From NCBI GenBank assembly GCA_022496185.1, contig WTXG01000029.1:248001-312000 (forward strand): DNA of 64,000 nucleotides. Reading direction: 5' to 3'. Shown in pieces: positions 36,071-46,500 of the stretch. The notes beneath the pieces were generated by a model that searched no databases, was not told the DNA's origin, and was given only the letters and a program-made list of their open reading frames with translations. The position numbers and the translations under genes were made by a program. Position 1 is the stretch's first letter, and every line of letters begins with the position of its first letter. The stretch comes from Multifurca ochricompacta (Eukaryota; Basidiomycota; Agaricomycetes; Russulales; Russulaceae).

Positions 36071-36447
36071 ATGAAAGGAAGATGAAAAGTCAACAAGAAT
36101 TAGTTGATGACGCACGACAGCCCCCATCCTTCGATACTACCCTGAGTGGTATCACGATTGACGATATCAGGGTGACTGTGGAGACAAGGGCGACTGGTTG
36201 AACGAGCGAGAGGAGCGAGAAGGCAAGACGGGCCAGAACGAGCGGGGGCTTAAGGAGAATGTGGCCCCAGGTGTGAGCGATGAAGCATGGCCTCTTCTCA
36301 CCCTCCCTTACCAATTGTCAATTTTACTAACGGGGTCGCTACCTCTTTCGGCCCTTACCTTGTCTCTTACCTTGACTTGACATACATCATTGCGTATCAC
36401 TACCCCTTCTTTTGTCAACATGTCCTGCTGCCTGCTACCTCTCCCGC

Positions 36448-36890
36448 TGTAAGGATGGGTCGGGCATTAAGCATGAAACCTTCGCCTCCTCTCTTTCATT
36501 ACGCGTATTTGGGTTGTGTGATTTCCGGGCCGCCTGCCCATCCATTACCTTTCTGTCGTCACTTCTCCGTCTTGTCTTTATTGCCTCTTCATCGTACTTG
36601 TCTTTTTTTAATCCAAATTCACACTCTATGGCTTGCTTCTTACTATACCACTCTGGACTCTCAACAAAAATATAAAGGTATCTACAATGCTTGTAGAGCC
36701 AGTGAACCAGCAATCTAGTTTTTTTATCTTTATCCTTGTGTGCTAAATACGACAAGCGTAAGGTCAAATGGAACCAGCAAGCAGCGTATTCGCAAGTACA
36801 AGCACAGCACATCCTGCCTCTCTCCTTTTGGGTTTGGGAACACACTTTGCCTCGCACTCACTGCGGATTGGATCTGTTCTGCGACGATCG
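36448..36890 (+). repeat. Solo LTR, gypsy-2 family, upstream of B3
   Basis: Starts TGTAAGGATGGGTCGGGC; ATATAAAGG at about 36670-36678; ends near TCTGTTCTGCGA. Third LTR of the family in the same place relative to a B gene. Confidence 0.55.
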
Positions 36891-36984
36891 CCAAAGCTCA
36901 AAAGTCAAGCAAACGGTACCAGGTGGGCCGGGAACAGCCGCCCTGCATGCTTCGTTGCCTCGTTTTGTCCTCATGCTCATGCTC

Positions 36985-36990
36985 TATAAA
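36985..36990 (+). promoter_or_regulatory. Putative TATA box of B3
   Basis: TATAAA in GCTCTATAAAACATG, 125 nt upstream of the B3 start codon, matching B1. Confidence 0.5.
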
Positions 36991-37109
36991 ACATGTATTA
37001 TAGGTGTGTTCGCCGTTCTCCAGCACCCGCAACCATTTTTGCCATTTACTCTCTCAATTCATCGCCAGAGGGCCCGCGGTTACCGTGACTCTTGTGCATC
37101 GAATAAACC

Positions 37110-40100
37110 ATGGCCCAAGAACGTAAGTGCACAACTCAGTCACCTCTTTCCCGACCATATGCCCTTCTATCATCAGTTATTGATTTTTTCTTGTTCACAG
37201 CCTCCATTATGGAACTCGACCAAATGATCACTTCTCATCAGTGTGCTCTCTCAAGGATCCCTCGATCTCATCCCACTTACACTGCCTGCATCCACCGTCT
37301 GGCTAGATCACGATTCAAACGCTATAAGCTATCAGAACAGAAGGAAGATCTCGACAAATCTATTGCTCATTACACCGAAGCGATCTTTCTTCCACCTTCC
37401 TGGGGATTCTACCTAAACGTGATTCAAGTCTTCTTTCGACTCGCACTTTCCCTTCTTCGTCGTTCCAAGAAGTTCAAGCAACCTGAAGATGTCAAGTGTG
37501 CTGTTGAATACTTTCGTTATCTCCGAGGGCTACCCCTTAAAACCTTTGAGGTCCCGCACAAAGTCGTCACATCATCGCTTGTTCAGGCGTTGGGTATTCA
37601 AGTTGAGCTGGAAGCGGGTGGGACGGGGGATATTGAGGAGATGTTGATCCTCTGCCAAGAACTTCTTGCCTGTCACAGCTCAGCAAACTATCCAACTCAG
37701 GCCATTACCGCCTTTGTCTACGCCATTTTACGCAAATTTAGTCAAGGGGAGCAAGTACAGCCGTTAGATGGAGTCATTCAATGCTTGCGGGACGCGCTGA
37801 AGATCTTCCCGCCAGACTTGCACCTAGTCCGTTTCGGACTGGCTGCCTCCCTCTTAGCTCGATTCTGGAAAAACTATTCGAATGACGACTACGAGGAGGC
37901 AATGGCCCTCCTAGAAAGTATCGTTGGCTCAAGTCCTCTTGGGGATGACCCCAGTCGATTTCAGATTCTGGCTTCGGCATTTGCCGCGTTTCTTGCACGC
38001 ATGAGGGCTGACTTCTTTCCAAACCCAGGATATTTAGAGGAGGCGATTTCCCGTTCTCGTACCTTACTCACCTCTTCTTCCCTTGACAACGACCTTCGGT
38101 ATGGAGTTACCCATGGCATGGCATCCCTCGCTGAGATGCGCTTCGAGAACTTCGGTCTCACAGAAGCTCTTCAAGAATCACGTTCATATACTTCTGGAAT
38201 GGTCAGCCTTGCCTCATCGTCCTCAGCTCACGGCACATCTCAAGAACAAATTGACAAAGTTGATGCTGTTCGGGCGGCGTATCCGATGAAGGTGGTAGAG
38301 GAGAAAATTCAAAATCTTCGCGAACTAATCTCCAAGACTCCTCCGGGCAACTCCAATCACAACACACACATCGAGGATCTTATTAATTGGCACGAAACAA
38401 AGTTCTCTCATACCGACGATATAAAGGACCTTGAAGAGGTGATCAAGTGCCGCCGGGTACTACTTGCGTCAACTGACACGAGTCATCCATTTGGACCCCA
38501 ACACGCACTCTCTTTGGGCATTGACCTCTACATGGCGTTTGAGTGTTCGAATAAAATGGAGTACCTTGACGAGTCCATCACCGTGAATCGTGGTCTTCTC
38601 GAAATGCAAGGCGCGCAGCCATTCCGCTTCAAAGTGATTCAACAGCTTGTTGCGTTTTTATACAAACGCATTAAATTACTTGGTCACAGACAGGATTTTA
38701 AAGAAATCATTAAGCTATTTCCTTTGGCTGTCAATGACAGATTCGCGAGGATGCCTGACAGATTCGCTTTTTCATGTCTCTGGGCATTTGTTACACGAGC
38801 GAATAGGCATCCGTCCGTCTCCGCTGCATACGAGAAGGCCATGTCATTAATGCAGAGTTCATTGGTCTCCGCGCCGAACTTACAAATACAGCATGCTCGA
38901 CTGGTCGCTATGCCAGGGCTCTGCGAGAATATGCCGCTGGACTACGCGTCTTACCAGATCGACATGGGTCAATTCACTCAGGCTATTGAGACTCTAGAAC
39001 AAGGGAGGGCCTTACTATGGTCTGAAATGCGTGGTCTTCGCAATTCCATGGATCAACTTTATGGTGTCAATTCACCTTTAGCGACGAAACTTGCTGCAAT
39101 TAATCAGGATCTCGAGTCACTCACCATGTCTGTCACGCCGAGTGGGACTATAGAGATCAGTGATGGTGGATCACAGGTTGATGACGGGATGGACCCATTC
39201 GGTCGTCTGGTTGTGAAGCAACAGAAGCTTCTGGAGGAGCGAGATGCACTCGTGTCGCAGATTCAAGAATTACCAGGGTTTGGAGACTTTCTGAAGACGC
39301 CGTCATTTCAAAACATTCGTATTGCTGCTTCACATGGGCCAGTCATTATTATCAACCATAATGAGTGGCGTTCCGATATCCTCATTCTCCTTCGCGACTC
39401 TCCCCCTTCCCTTATCTCTACAACTAATGATTTCTATCGTCTTGCAAATGAATTGAAAGATCGCCTAGTGGTCGCACGAAGGGATGGTCTTGATTCAGAC
39501 AAATACAAACGCGCTTTACGTTCTGTACTTGAGGGCCTTTACAAACTCGTCGGTGAACCAGTCATTGACAAGCTCCACACTTTGGGTGTACCAGAACAAT
39601 CACGAATCTGGTGGTGTCCGACATCCGTTTTCTGCTCTCTTCCACTTCATGCGATGGGCCCAATCCCATCAAATGACGGCGTCAAGCGATACTTTTCAGA
39701 TCTATATATTCCTTCATACACGCCGACACTCTCTGCACTGATCGAGTCTCGCAAACCCAGTCCAAAAACGTCGTACCAACCTTCGTTACTCCTTGTGGCT
39801 ACTCCAGATGAATCCTTACCAGGCGCTTTTGGAGAGATGGCAATCATACAGTCCCTCAAGGCGTGGCTGCCGGTGGCTACCCTCTGTGGGAAGAACGCAA
39901 CACCGGCTAGTGTGGTGGAAAGACTGCGACATCACGGATTGGTACATTTCGTGTGTCATGGAAAGCTCGAGACAGGGAAACCATTTGATGCATCATTCAA
40001 GCTATACGAAGATGAGCGCCTTACTCTACTCGACATCGTACGGTCTCGACTGCCTGCTGCTGAATTTGCATTCCTTGCTGCATGTCACACTGCGGAATTG

Positions 40101-40376
40101 ACAGACGAAAGTATTGCTGACGAGGCACTTCATCTTACTGCGGCAGTTCAATACTGTGGATTTCGAAGTGTGGTCGGGACGATGTGGGAGATGGCGGATA
40201 TAGACGGATGTGAAATTGCAGAGAATTTCTACAAGTCGATGTTCTCTAGGAATGGAGAAGGGATAGGTTATCACTTGAGGTCTGCGAGAGCGCTTCGTGA
40301 TGCGACACGGAAGATGAGGAGAAAGAAGGGGATGACTCTGGAGCGGTGGGTAAACTTTGTCCATTATGGTGCGTGA
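37110..40376 (+). CDS. TPR-CHAT protein, B3 (intact)
   Basis: Exon 37110-37122 (MAQE), intron 37123-37200 (GTAAGT to TTCACAG), exon 37201-40376; about 1062 residues. The first intron is 78 nt and free of in-frame stops, so an unspliced transcript would also be open. N-terminal TPR-like units include EDLDKSIAHYTEAI, TGDIEEMLILCQELL, YEEAMALLESIVG, YLEEAISRSRTLL, IKDLEEVIKCRRVLL and MEYLDESITVNRGLL. The C-terminal CHAT domain has His924 in HFVCHGK and Cys966 in FLAACHTAE; the residue after HG is Lys where A1, A2 and B1 have Thr. It is the only B-type copy without a frame break. A cysteine-protease-like role with the TPR part as sensor or scaffold is inferred from the family; the partner and substrate are unknown. 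Confidence 0.9.
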   Translation: MAQERKCTTQSPLSRPYALLSSVIDFFLFTASIMELDQMITSHQCALSRIPRSHPTYTACIHRLARSRFKRYKLSEQKEDLDKSIAHYTEAIFLPPSWGFYLNVIQVFFRLALSLLRRSKKFKQPEDVKCAVEYFRYLRGLPLKTFEVPHKVVTSSLVQALGIQVELEAGGTGDIEEMLILCQELLACHSSANYPTQAITAFVYAILRKFSQGEQVQPLDGVIQCLRDALKIFPPDLHLVRFGLAASLLARFWKNYSNDDYEEAMALLESIVGSSPLGDDPSRFQILASAFAAFLARMRADFFPNPGYLEEAISRSRTLLTSSSLDNDLRYGVTHGMASLAEMRFENFGLTEALQESRSYTSGMVSLASSSSAHGTSQEQIDKVDAVRAAYPMKVVEEKIQNLRELISKTPPGNSNHNTHIEDLINWHETKFSHTDDIKDLEEVIKCRRVLLASTDTSHPFGPQHALSLGIDLYMAFECSNKMEYLDESITVNRGLLEMQGAQPFRFKVIQQLVAFLYKRIKLLGHRQDFKEIIKLFPLAVNDRFARMPDRFAFSCLWAFVTRANRHPSVSAAYEKAMSLMQSSLVSAPNLQIQHARLVAMPGLCENMPLDYASYQIDMGQFTQAIETLEQGRALLWSEMRGLRNSMDQLYGVNSPLATKLAAINQDLESLTMSVTPSGTIEISDGGSQVDDGMDPFGRLVVKQQKLLEERDALVSQIQELPGFGDFLKTPSFQNIRIAASHGPVIIINHNEWRSDILILLRDSPPSLISTTNDFYRLANELKDRLVVARRDGLDSDKYKRALRSVLEGLYKLVGEPVIDKLHTLGVPEQSRIWWCPTSVFCSLPLHAMGPIPSNDGVKRYFSDLYIPSYTPTLSALIESRKPSPKTSYQPSLLLVATPDESLPGAFGEMAIIQSLKAWLPVATLCGKNATPASVVERLRHHGLVHFVCHGKLETGKPFDASFKLYEDERLTLLDIVRSRLPAAEFAFLAACHTAELTDESIADEALHLTAAVQYCGFRSVVGTMWEMADIDGCEIAENFYKSMFSRNGEGIGYHLRSARALRDATRKMRRKKGMTLERWVNFVHYGA

Positions 40377-40576
40377 TGGAGGAAAGCTTTCGCATAGATG
40401 GTTTTTTGTTGGATAGTATATCACTTCGTGTGGAGGTATATGATTGGAAATAGTATTTATTTTTCTGATTTTTTGGCATCACCTGTGGGATTTGTTTAAA
40501 AAATATCTAGTTTATATACTCCATCTATGGTATCGCTTAAGGACAGTTGTTCATCTTTCTTCTCCGATCACCACAG
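40377..40576. other. B3 3' flank up to the gypsy-2 boundary
   Basis: Matches the B2 flank up to TTCTTCTCCGATCACCAC, after which the LTR end TGTGCAGAG (minus-strand LTR terminus) begins at 40577. Confidence 0.6.
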
Positions 40577-41030
40577 TGTGCAGAGCCTATCCGTGGTGAG
40601 TGCGAAGCAAAGCCTGTTCCCTGAGGAGTAAGGTGAGCAGTAAGTTGAGAAGAGGAGAGAGAAGAGCCCGCGCGACGTAATGAAGTTGATGAGCATTGGA
40701 TCGTGCTGAATGTTTACTGATGATGGTGCCAATGGTTCCGATTGACCTTGCGCCTTGTTCAATAACTGTTCTTTTGCACACAAAGAGAGAGAGAGATAGA
40801 GAGGCTAGATTGCTGGTTTCTGGCTGGTCTACTATGAGCATTGTATGTACCTTTATATACTTGTGGAGAGACCTAGCTGAAGGAATGTTTTTAGAAATTA
40901 ACAGAGGTGAAGCTATGTGGGGTGAACGAAAGTGGAATAAGTAAAAGGGAGTAAGGGAGAAACCGGGTAGCCGGGTGTACGGAAAAGAATAGGCAGGCGG
41001 CCCGGAACACGCACAATCCCTGTAATATGC
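40577..41030 (-). repeat. Distal part of the gypsy-2 3' LTR
   Basis: On the minus strand this reads GGGCCGCCTGCC, ATATAAAGG, TAGACCAGCCAG...GCAATCTAG, and ends CTCTGCACA, parallel to 20230-20755. Its proximal part, TGTAAGGATGGCTCGGGC, lies at 50706 (minus). The two are separated by inserted sequence, so the gypsy-2 element ends here against the CHAT array. Confidence 0.65.
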
Positions 41031-41149
41031 TAAGTAAAATTACTTGTACCATAGATCAATCATGCTTTGCACCGGTGTCAGAGTCTGTCCAAAACTAAAG
41101 TCAGGCAAATGTTAGAAAATTTATTGACAGTATAGTATGGAAGAATGAG

Positions 41150-41443
41150 AGCAAACTAAAGAACGCAGCCTGAGGTTAGATAATCCAAACTACCTAGAAT
41201 GGTAGTTATAATTCAGTCATGTTGGTCAGAACTGATAATATTAGTCTTTACCTAGAATGGTAGTTATAACTAGTATGCATTAGCTACATAGGTAAAGATA
41301 AGATAACAAAATACTCACTTCAGTTATGTTGGTCAGAACTGAAGTGAACTGTACAGTAAAAGCGTCCTTTAAATACTGTAAACAAGTGTGCTTATAGTAA
41401 CCAAGATAAAGAAGGATTGTGTCTAATCAAGTAAGGTATCAAA
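41150..41443. repeat. Inverted partial copy of the 525-bp element interior
   Basis: Contains TACCTAGAATGGTAGTTATAA (first 20 bases conserved) twice and GGTCAGAACTGA; it is the reverse complement of about 50225-50515. It lies directly left of the complete element at 41444. Confidence 0.7.
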
Positions 41444-41635
41444 TGTCGGAAATGGATCAATATGGCCAGGTCGGATCAATCGCTAAGTGTGTGGTACTAA
41501 CAAGCAAGTTGTGTCTTGTGCAGTAGCACTAGTGATTGTCAAGGGTTTTCATACCCGCCCGGGTAAGCGCCATGGGTTTTGCCAGGTACAGGTACGGGTA
41601 TATGGCTCCCAACCCGTGGAAACCCATACCCGTGC

Positions 41636-42213
41636 TGTTACGTCCGGTGTGAGACGTTCTGCACGACTTGTGCGACAGCTCTGTTCGTGTATTCAGATAA
41701 GAGGCCAATAAGACCTCTTGGAGTTCGAATGGATGAGTCAACGTCAAAGGGGCTGTTCCCTAGTGACGATGTTGAGTGGAAGGTGCCAAAAGCACTGAGA
41801 CGATCGAGTCAAAGGTTTCAAGGGGAAGTCCGGAAGACAAACACCGATGTATTCAATAAGTCGAGTCTGAGGTCTACATTGTAACTACAGCGGACTTATA
41901 TATGTAATCGAATGAGCGTCTAAAGATAAGAATCACGGAGTCAAGTGGGCCCAAATAACTGGAAGCGGAGGGCGTAGAGCCTGGCTTCTACTGATAGGGA
42001 ATTAAGTAAGTGTCCGGTCGTACGATAAGAAGATAAGTGATAAGCAAAGATAAGGGTAGCCAAAGATGCGTAAACAAGTGAGTCACGGGGATGGGCAAAG
42101 AGCATGTGACGGATCCCACGATGGAGACGTGATCTGGTAGTGGAGAGTGGGCGGCAGGGAAGGGTCATCGTTAGGTAAGAAAAAGAATACGGGCAAAGAT
42201 GGGGTTCGTAACA
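41636..42213 (-). repeat. gypsy-1 3' LTR
   Basis: 578 bp, TGTTACGTCC to TTCGTAACA; the partner of 48512-49089. Confidence 0.93.
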
Positions 42214-42244
42214 TCACCCCCTCTTCTGGTTCTAGCAGTCCCGG

Positions 42245-43438
42245 CTAGAAACGACTCGTACCATCATCATCCTGCACCAGTTCTAGGTAGTCATCAGCTA
42301 CATTACGGTCATCCATGTTGTACGACTCCAACTCCTGCAGACATGCATGGGTGCGAAGGAATCCATACGGGCCGCGCTGACCACATGCGCGGCACAAATT
42401 GTAGATAGGGCAGTCGATCTCTTTATGCCCAGCATTGTGACGAAGGCACTTGCTGCACCATCCCAACGGGTTGGTAATCGTCGGGGCCACCCCCACTCGT
42501 CGGAAAATGCAGTGTCGGCTCCAGTGGAGGTTGCTGCGGCAGTGGCGACACCATTTGCGATTAAGCGGGCAATTCCAACTGATGTGGTACCTGCTGTCGC
42601 AACGCCAGCAAGTCTCTCCGCGGGGGTTTTCATGGAGACGTGGCATCTCGAGTCGACTCGGTAGCAGCGTCGGAGCCGCGCCCAAGGTCCGAGGGGGAAG
42701 AGGTCGCGCGTAAGTGTCGGCGTACCTTTCAGCGATCGTTTGATACGCATCTCCTTTCTCCAACCTCTTCCTGATTTTGACAATCTCCTGCTCCAGCTGG
42801 AACATCCCATTCGCAAGCCTAGCCATCATTTTCGCGTGCTCTTTGTATTGCTGGCTCAATGTTCTTCGCAACGTGATGCTCTTCCTCAACCTCATAACTT
42901 CTGCCTTCAGGCGCGGGAGCCTCATGTCGTTCATCACTTCCTCTATTGCGAAGGCGCGGCAGTCCTCCGCAGCGAGATGGCCCAACTGTTCATCTGTTAG
43001 CGTGTGATGAAGCCGACCTGTATACCTTTCTTCCAGATATACGGGGGCCCCATAAACCGGTCCGTCTTTCCTCATACATCCCGCCACGTCCATCCCTCCG
43101 TTGGTGTAGTAAATGTATTTGGCGATGACCTTGGAGCCGTCAGCCATCGTGATCTCAAGAGGGAAATACATGGAAGAATTGGGATTGTTGGGGATGAAGG
43201 GAAAGTCGGGGGCTTCATCGTCGATCTCCCCGTTAAGCAAGTCGTTGGGGTGGGGCTCTTCACTGTGGGTGAAGTCGTCATTCGGGTTTGGGGACTGGTT
43301 CTTGACGCGGGCTTCTGCAGCTTCATAGTCGATGGGGGAGGAGGGGCGAGTAGATGGATGAGCGGATGGGAAGTTTTCGACAACAGTCATTGGGGAGGCA
43401 AAGGCGTCGATGGCAGCGGAGGCGGCGATGAAAGACAT
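42245..43438 (-). CDS. gypsy-1 extra 3' ORF with four zinc knuckles
   Basis: Lies downstream of the pol stop (43513), before the polypurine tract, where some LTR elements carry an env or accessory gene. The frame is open from 43597, but ATG 43438 (MSFIAASAAIDAF) is the likely start; 397 residues. The N-terminal third is acidic and Pro/Asn rich. The middle (about residues 175-245) is helical and probably coiled-coil (LKAEVMRLRKSI, FQLEQEIVKIRKRLEKG). The C-terminal part has four Cys/His clusters: CWRCDSRYHISWNC, CRHCRSNLHWSRHC, CSKCLRHNAGHKEIDC and CRACGQRGPYGFLRTHAC. There is no membrane segment or signal peptide, so it is not env-like. A nucleic-acid-binding, gag-like accessory protein is the best inference. 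Confidence 0.8.
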   Translation of the reverse strand: MSFIAASAAIDAFASPMTVVENFPSAHPSTRPSSPIDYEAAEARVKNQSPNPNDDFTHSEEPHPNDLLNGEIDDEAPDFPFIPNNPNSSMYFPLEITMADGSKVIAKYIYYTNGGMDVAGCMRKDGPVYGAPVYLEERYTGRLHHTLTDEQLGHLAAEDCRAFAIEEVMNDMRLPRLKAEVMRLRKSITLRRTLSQQYKEHAKMMARLANGMFQLEQEIVKIRKRLEKGDAYQTIAERYADTYARPLPPRTLGAAPTLLPSRLEMPRLHENPRGETCWRCDSRYHISWNCPLNRKWCRHCRSNLHWSRHCIFRRVGVAPTITNPLGWCSKCLRHNAGHKEIDCPIYNLCRACGQRGPYGFLRTHACLQELESYNMDDRNVADDYLELVQDDDGTSRF

Positions 43439-43512
43439 GATAGAATGTTTTGTGGTAGTAAATCGCTGGGGTAGCATGTACTGGGGGTTTGGGGGAATTT
43501 GAGGCCGTTCTT

Positions 43513-46500
43513 TTAACTGTTCTTGGGCGCTTCTGGGTGTCGGGTGTGGAATTCCGAGATAAGGACCGGGGCAGAGATGTCTCCGGCTGGTTCCCATGAG
43601 TTGTCAGAGGCTGGGAATCCCTTCCACTTAATCAGGTAATACAGTTTGCGCCCTCGGCCCTGTCGTTTTGAGTCTAGAACCCGTTCTACTTCCCACTCTT
43701 CTTCTCCATCGATAAGGTCAGGTGGGGGTCTCGAGAAGTTTTCTCCATGTAGGGACGTTTCCTTATATGGTGTGAGCAGTCTGGCATGGAAGACCGGGTG
43801 AATGCGCCATGTGGGAGGGAGTTCGAGTTGGTATGATACATCTGACAGCTTCCTTGTTATCTTGAAGGGTCCGTGATGTCGGGGCGCTAACTTGGCTGTT
43901 GGATGTGACGTGTGAATATTCTTCCCTTCCAACCATACCAGGTCATTGGTCCGATAAGGTGTGAACCTTGTGGGCTTCTCAGTCAGGGTCTTTTGTGCCT
44001 TCAACAGGTTTTCATTGGCTGATTTCCTAATCTCCTCCCATTGGCTGATACGGTGTGTGGCCGAAGGGACATTCGTCGGCCTCCCTGTCCATGTGGCTCG
44101 GGGTGTCCATCCCATGATGAGCGAGAACGGGGAGTGTTTCGTGGTACCATTGGGCCAAGAGTTATGGGCAAACTCTGCTGTAGCGAGCCAGTCAGCCCAA
44201 TCATCCTGTCGTCCGTTGCACCAGAATCGAAGGTACTGTTCAAGCCACTGGTTTGTTCTTTCCGACTGCCCATCTGTCTGTGGATGATACGCTGTGGAGA
44301 TATTCTGGGCAATATTCAGTGTTTTACAGAGCGCTCTGGCAAACGCGGATGTGAAGCGTGGGTCGCGGTCTGAGATGATCTTTGCAGGGAGGCCATAGTG
44401 TCTGTAGACGTGATCCAGGTAAAGTTTGGCCACTCCTTCTGCTGTGATAGACTCGTTACAGGGTATAAACAACGCTGCTTTCGAACAGTCGTGATCAGTG
44501 ATGGTCAGGATTGAGTCGAAACCTCTGGAAGTGGGGAGTTTGACGATGAAATCCATAGCAATCGTCTGGAACGGTTGTGAGGCCGTCGGTGTAATTGGGG
44601 ATGGTGCTGGTGGTTGCGGGTGCGTGTTTACTTTGTTGGCCTGGCAGTCTGCACATCCCTTCACATACTCCTCTACGTCCCGTTTCATATTTGGCCACCA
44701 GTAGTCACGTTTGGCAAGAGCATAGGTGTTGGCAATGCCCGGATGTCCTGCAGAGGGGAGGTCGTGGTGAAAATGGATCACCCCCCTCTTAATGTTGTCG
44801 CCACCGGTGACAACGAGTCGATCCCCGTCCTTCCACCACAGGCCATCAATCTTCTTCAGGTTGTGTGCATCGGCCCATGTTTCGCATAATTGTTGATTCA
44901 TATTTTGGGACACTTGGGCCCATAGATCCATATCATGAAGACTGACAACCGCCGTCTTTGCGAATACCTCTTCAGGGAGTACTGTGATGTCCATATTATC
45001 CTCCGCACCATCATTCATGTCCAGTCGTCGTGACAGTGCATCTGCTCGTGCATTGCGACTTCCTGCAATGTGTTTAAGCACGAAATTATATTCTTCCAAT
45101 TCTAGGACTTCGTGAGCGACTCGTCGACTGATCTTGTGGGGTTCCTTCCAATACAGTAGATTGGAGTGATCGGTGTGAATGACGGTCTTATGAGGAGTTC
45201 CTGCTAAATATGATCGCCAATGTCGCAATGCTTTCACGATGGCCAGCAATTCTCTGTCCCAAATGTCATAATTCGCTCCGCCGGCGAGAACGTCTCCGAG
45301 TAGAAGGCCACGGGATGAAGGAGTCCCGCCGTATCCCGCTGATTCAATACAGCGCCATTTGCGAAGTGGGATGCGTCAACCTCAAGTTCGAAGGGTTTCT
45401 GCAAATCTGGTTGTAACAGGACCGGTTCCGAGCCAATAATGTCGCGTATCCGTTCAAAAGCCGTTTGATGTTCTTCTGTCCAGTGCCAGGGAACGTCTTT
45501 CTTCAGTAATCCGTTTAGCGGTTGAGCGATTCCTGAGAAGCCTCGGACAAAGCGTCGATAGAAATTACAGAACCCAATGAAAGATCGCACATCCTTAACG
45601 CATGCGGGCACTGGCCACTCCCGGATTCCTTGTACTTTTACGGGATCCATTCGAACTTGTCCTCCTTCTAATATGACCCCCAGATATTCTACACTCGACT
45701 GCTCAAACGAACATTTGGCGGGCTTGAGGTATAGATCATGTTCGTGCAGGATATCTAGCACCTGATGTACTCGCTCTCGGTGATGGGTCAGATTGTCTTC
45801 AGTGGCCACCAGTATGTCATCCATGTAAACCACCACTTCGCCAGTGAGAATGAGGTCGCGGAATATGTGGTTCATCATTGATTGGAAGGTGGCAGGCGAG
45901 TTGGTAAGGCCAAAAAACATGATGTTTGGTTTGAAGAGTCCCTGATTGGTTTTAAAAGCCGCCTTGCACTGATCCCCTTCTTTGATCCGGATGTTATTGT
46001 AGCCCCAACGGACGTCCATTTTGGAGAACAAAGATTTATTCCTCATGGTGTCAATAAGTTCGGAGATGAGTGGCAAGGGGTAGGCGTTCTTTACAGTGTA
46101 GGTGTTTATCCGTCGGTAATCCTGAACAGGTCGAAGTTTGCCGTCTTTTTTCTTAATGAAGAAGAATGGCGACGCATAGGGTGATTTTGATGGACGGATA
46201 TATCCCTTTGCAAGATGTTCCTCCAGGAATGCCGTGAGCGCGGTTTGTTCTGCCTGTGACAATGGGTAAATTTTACAATCGATTGCTGATGGGGTGTCGG
46301 GTATGAAGTCGATGGCATGATCCCACGGTCATGTAGGGGGAAAACGTTGCGATTCCTCTTCCGAAAACACCTTCCAGTGTCGATGATATTCCGCCGGCAC
46401 CACCTCTTCAAATGTTTTCTCTGTATGCCCTTCTACTGCCTTCTGTGCGAGTTCTGATGCTTTGGTGACAAAGCAGTATCCCGAGTCCTCCTCGCTTACT

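Noticed and set aside
42245..43438. Envelope-like gene in gypsy-1
   Set aside because: No signal peptide, transmembrane segment or furin-like site; Cys/His knuckles point to nucleic-acid binding.
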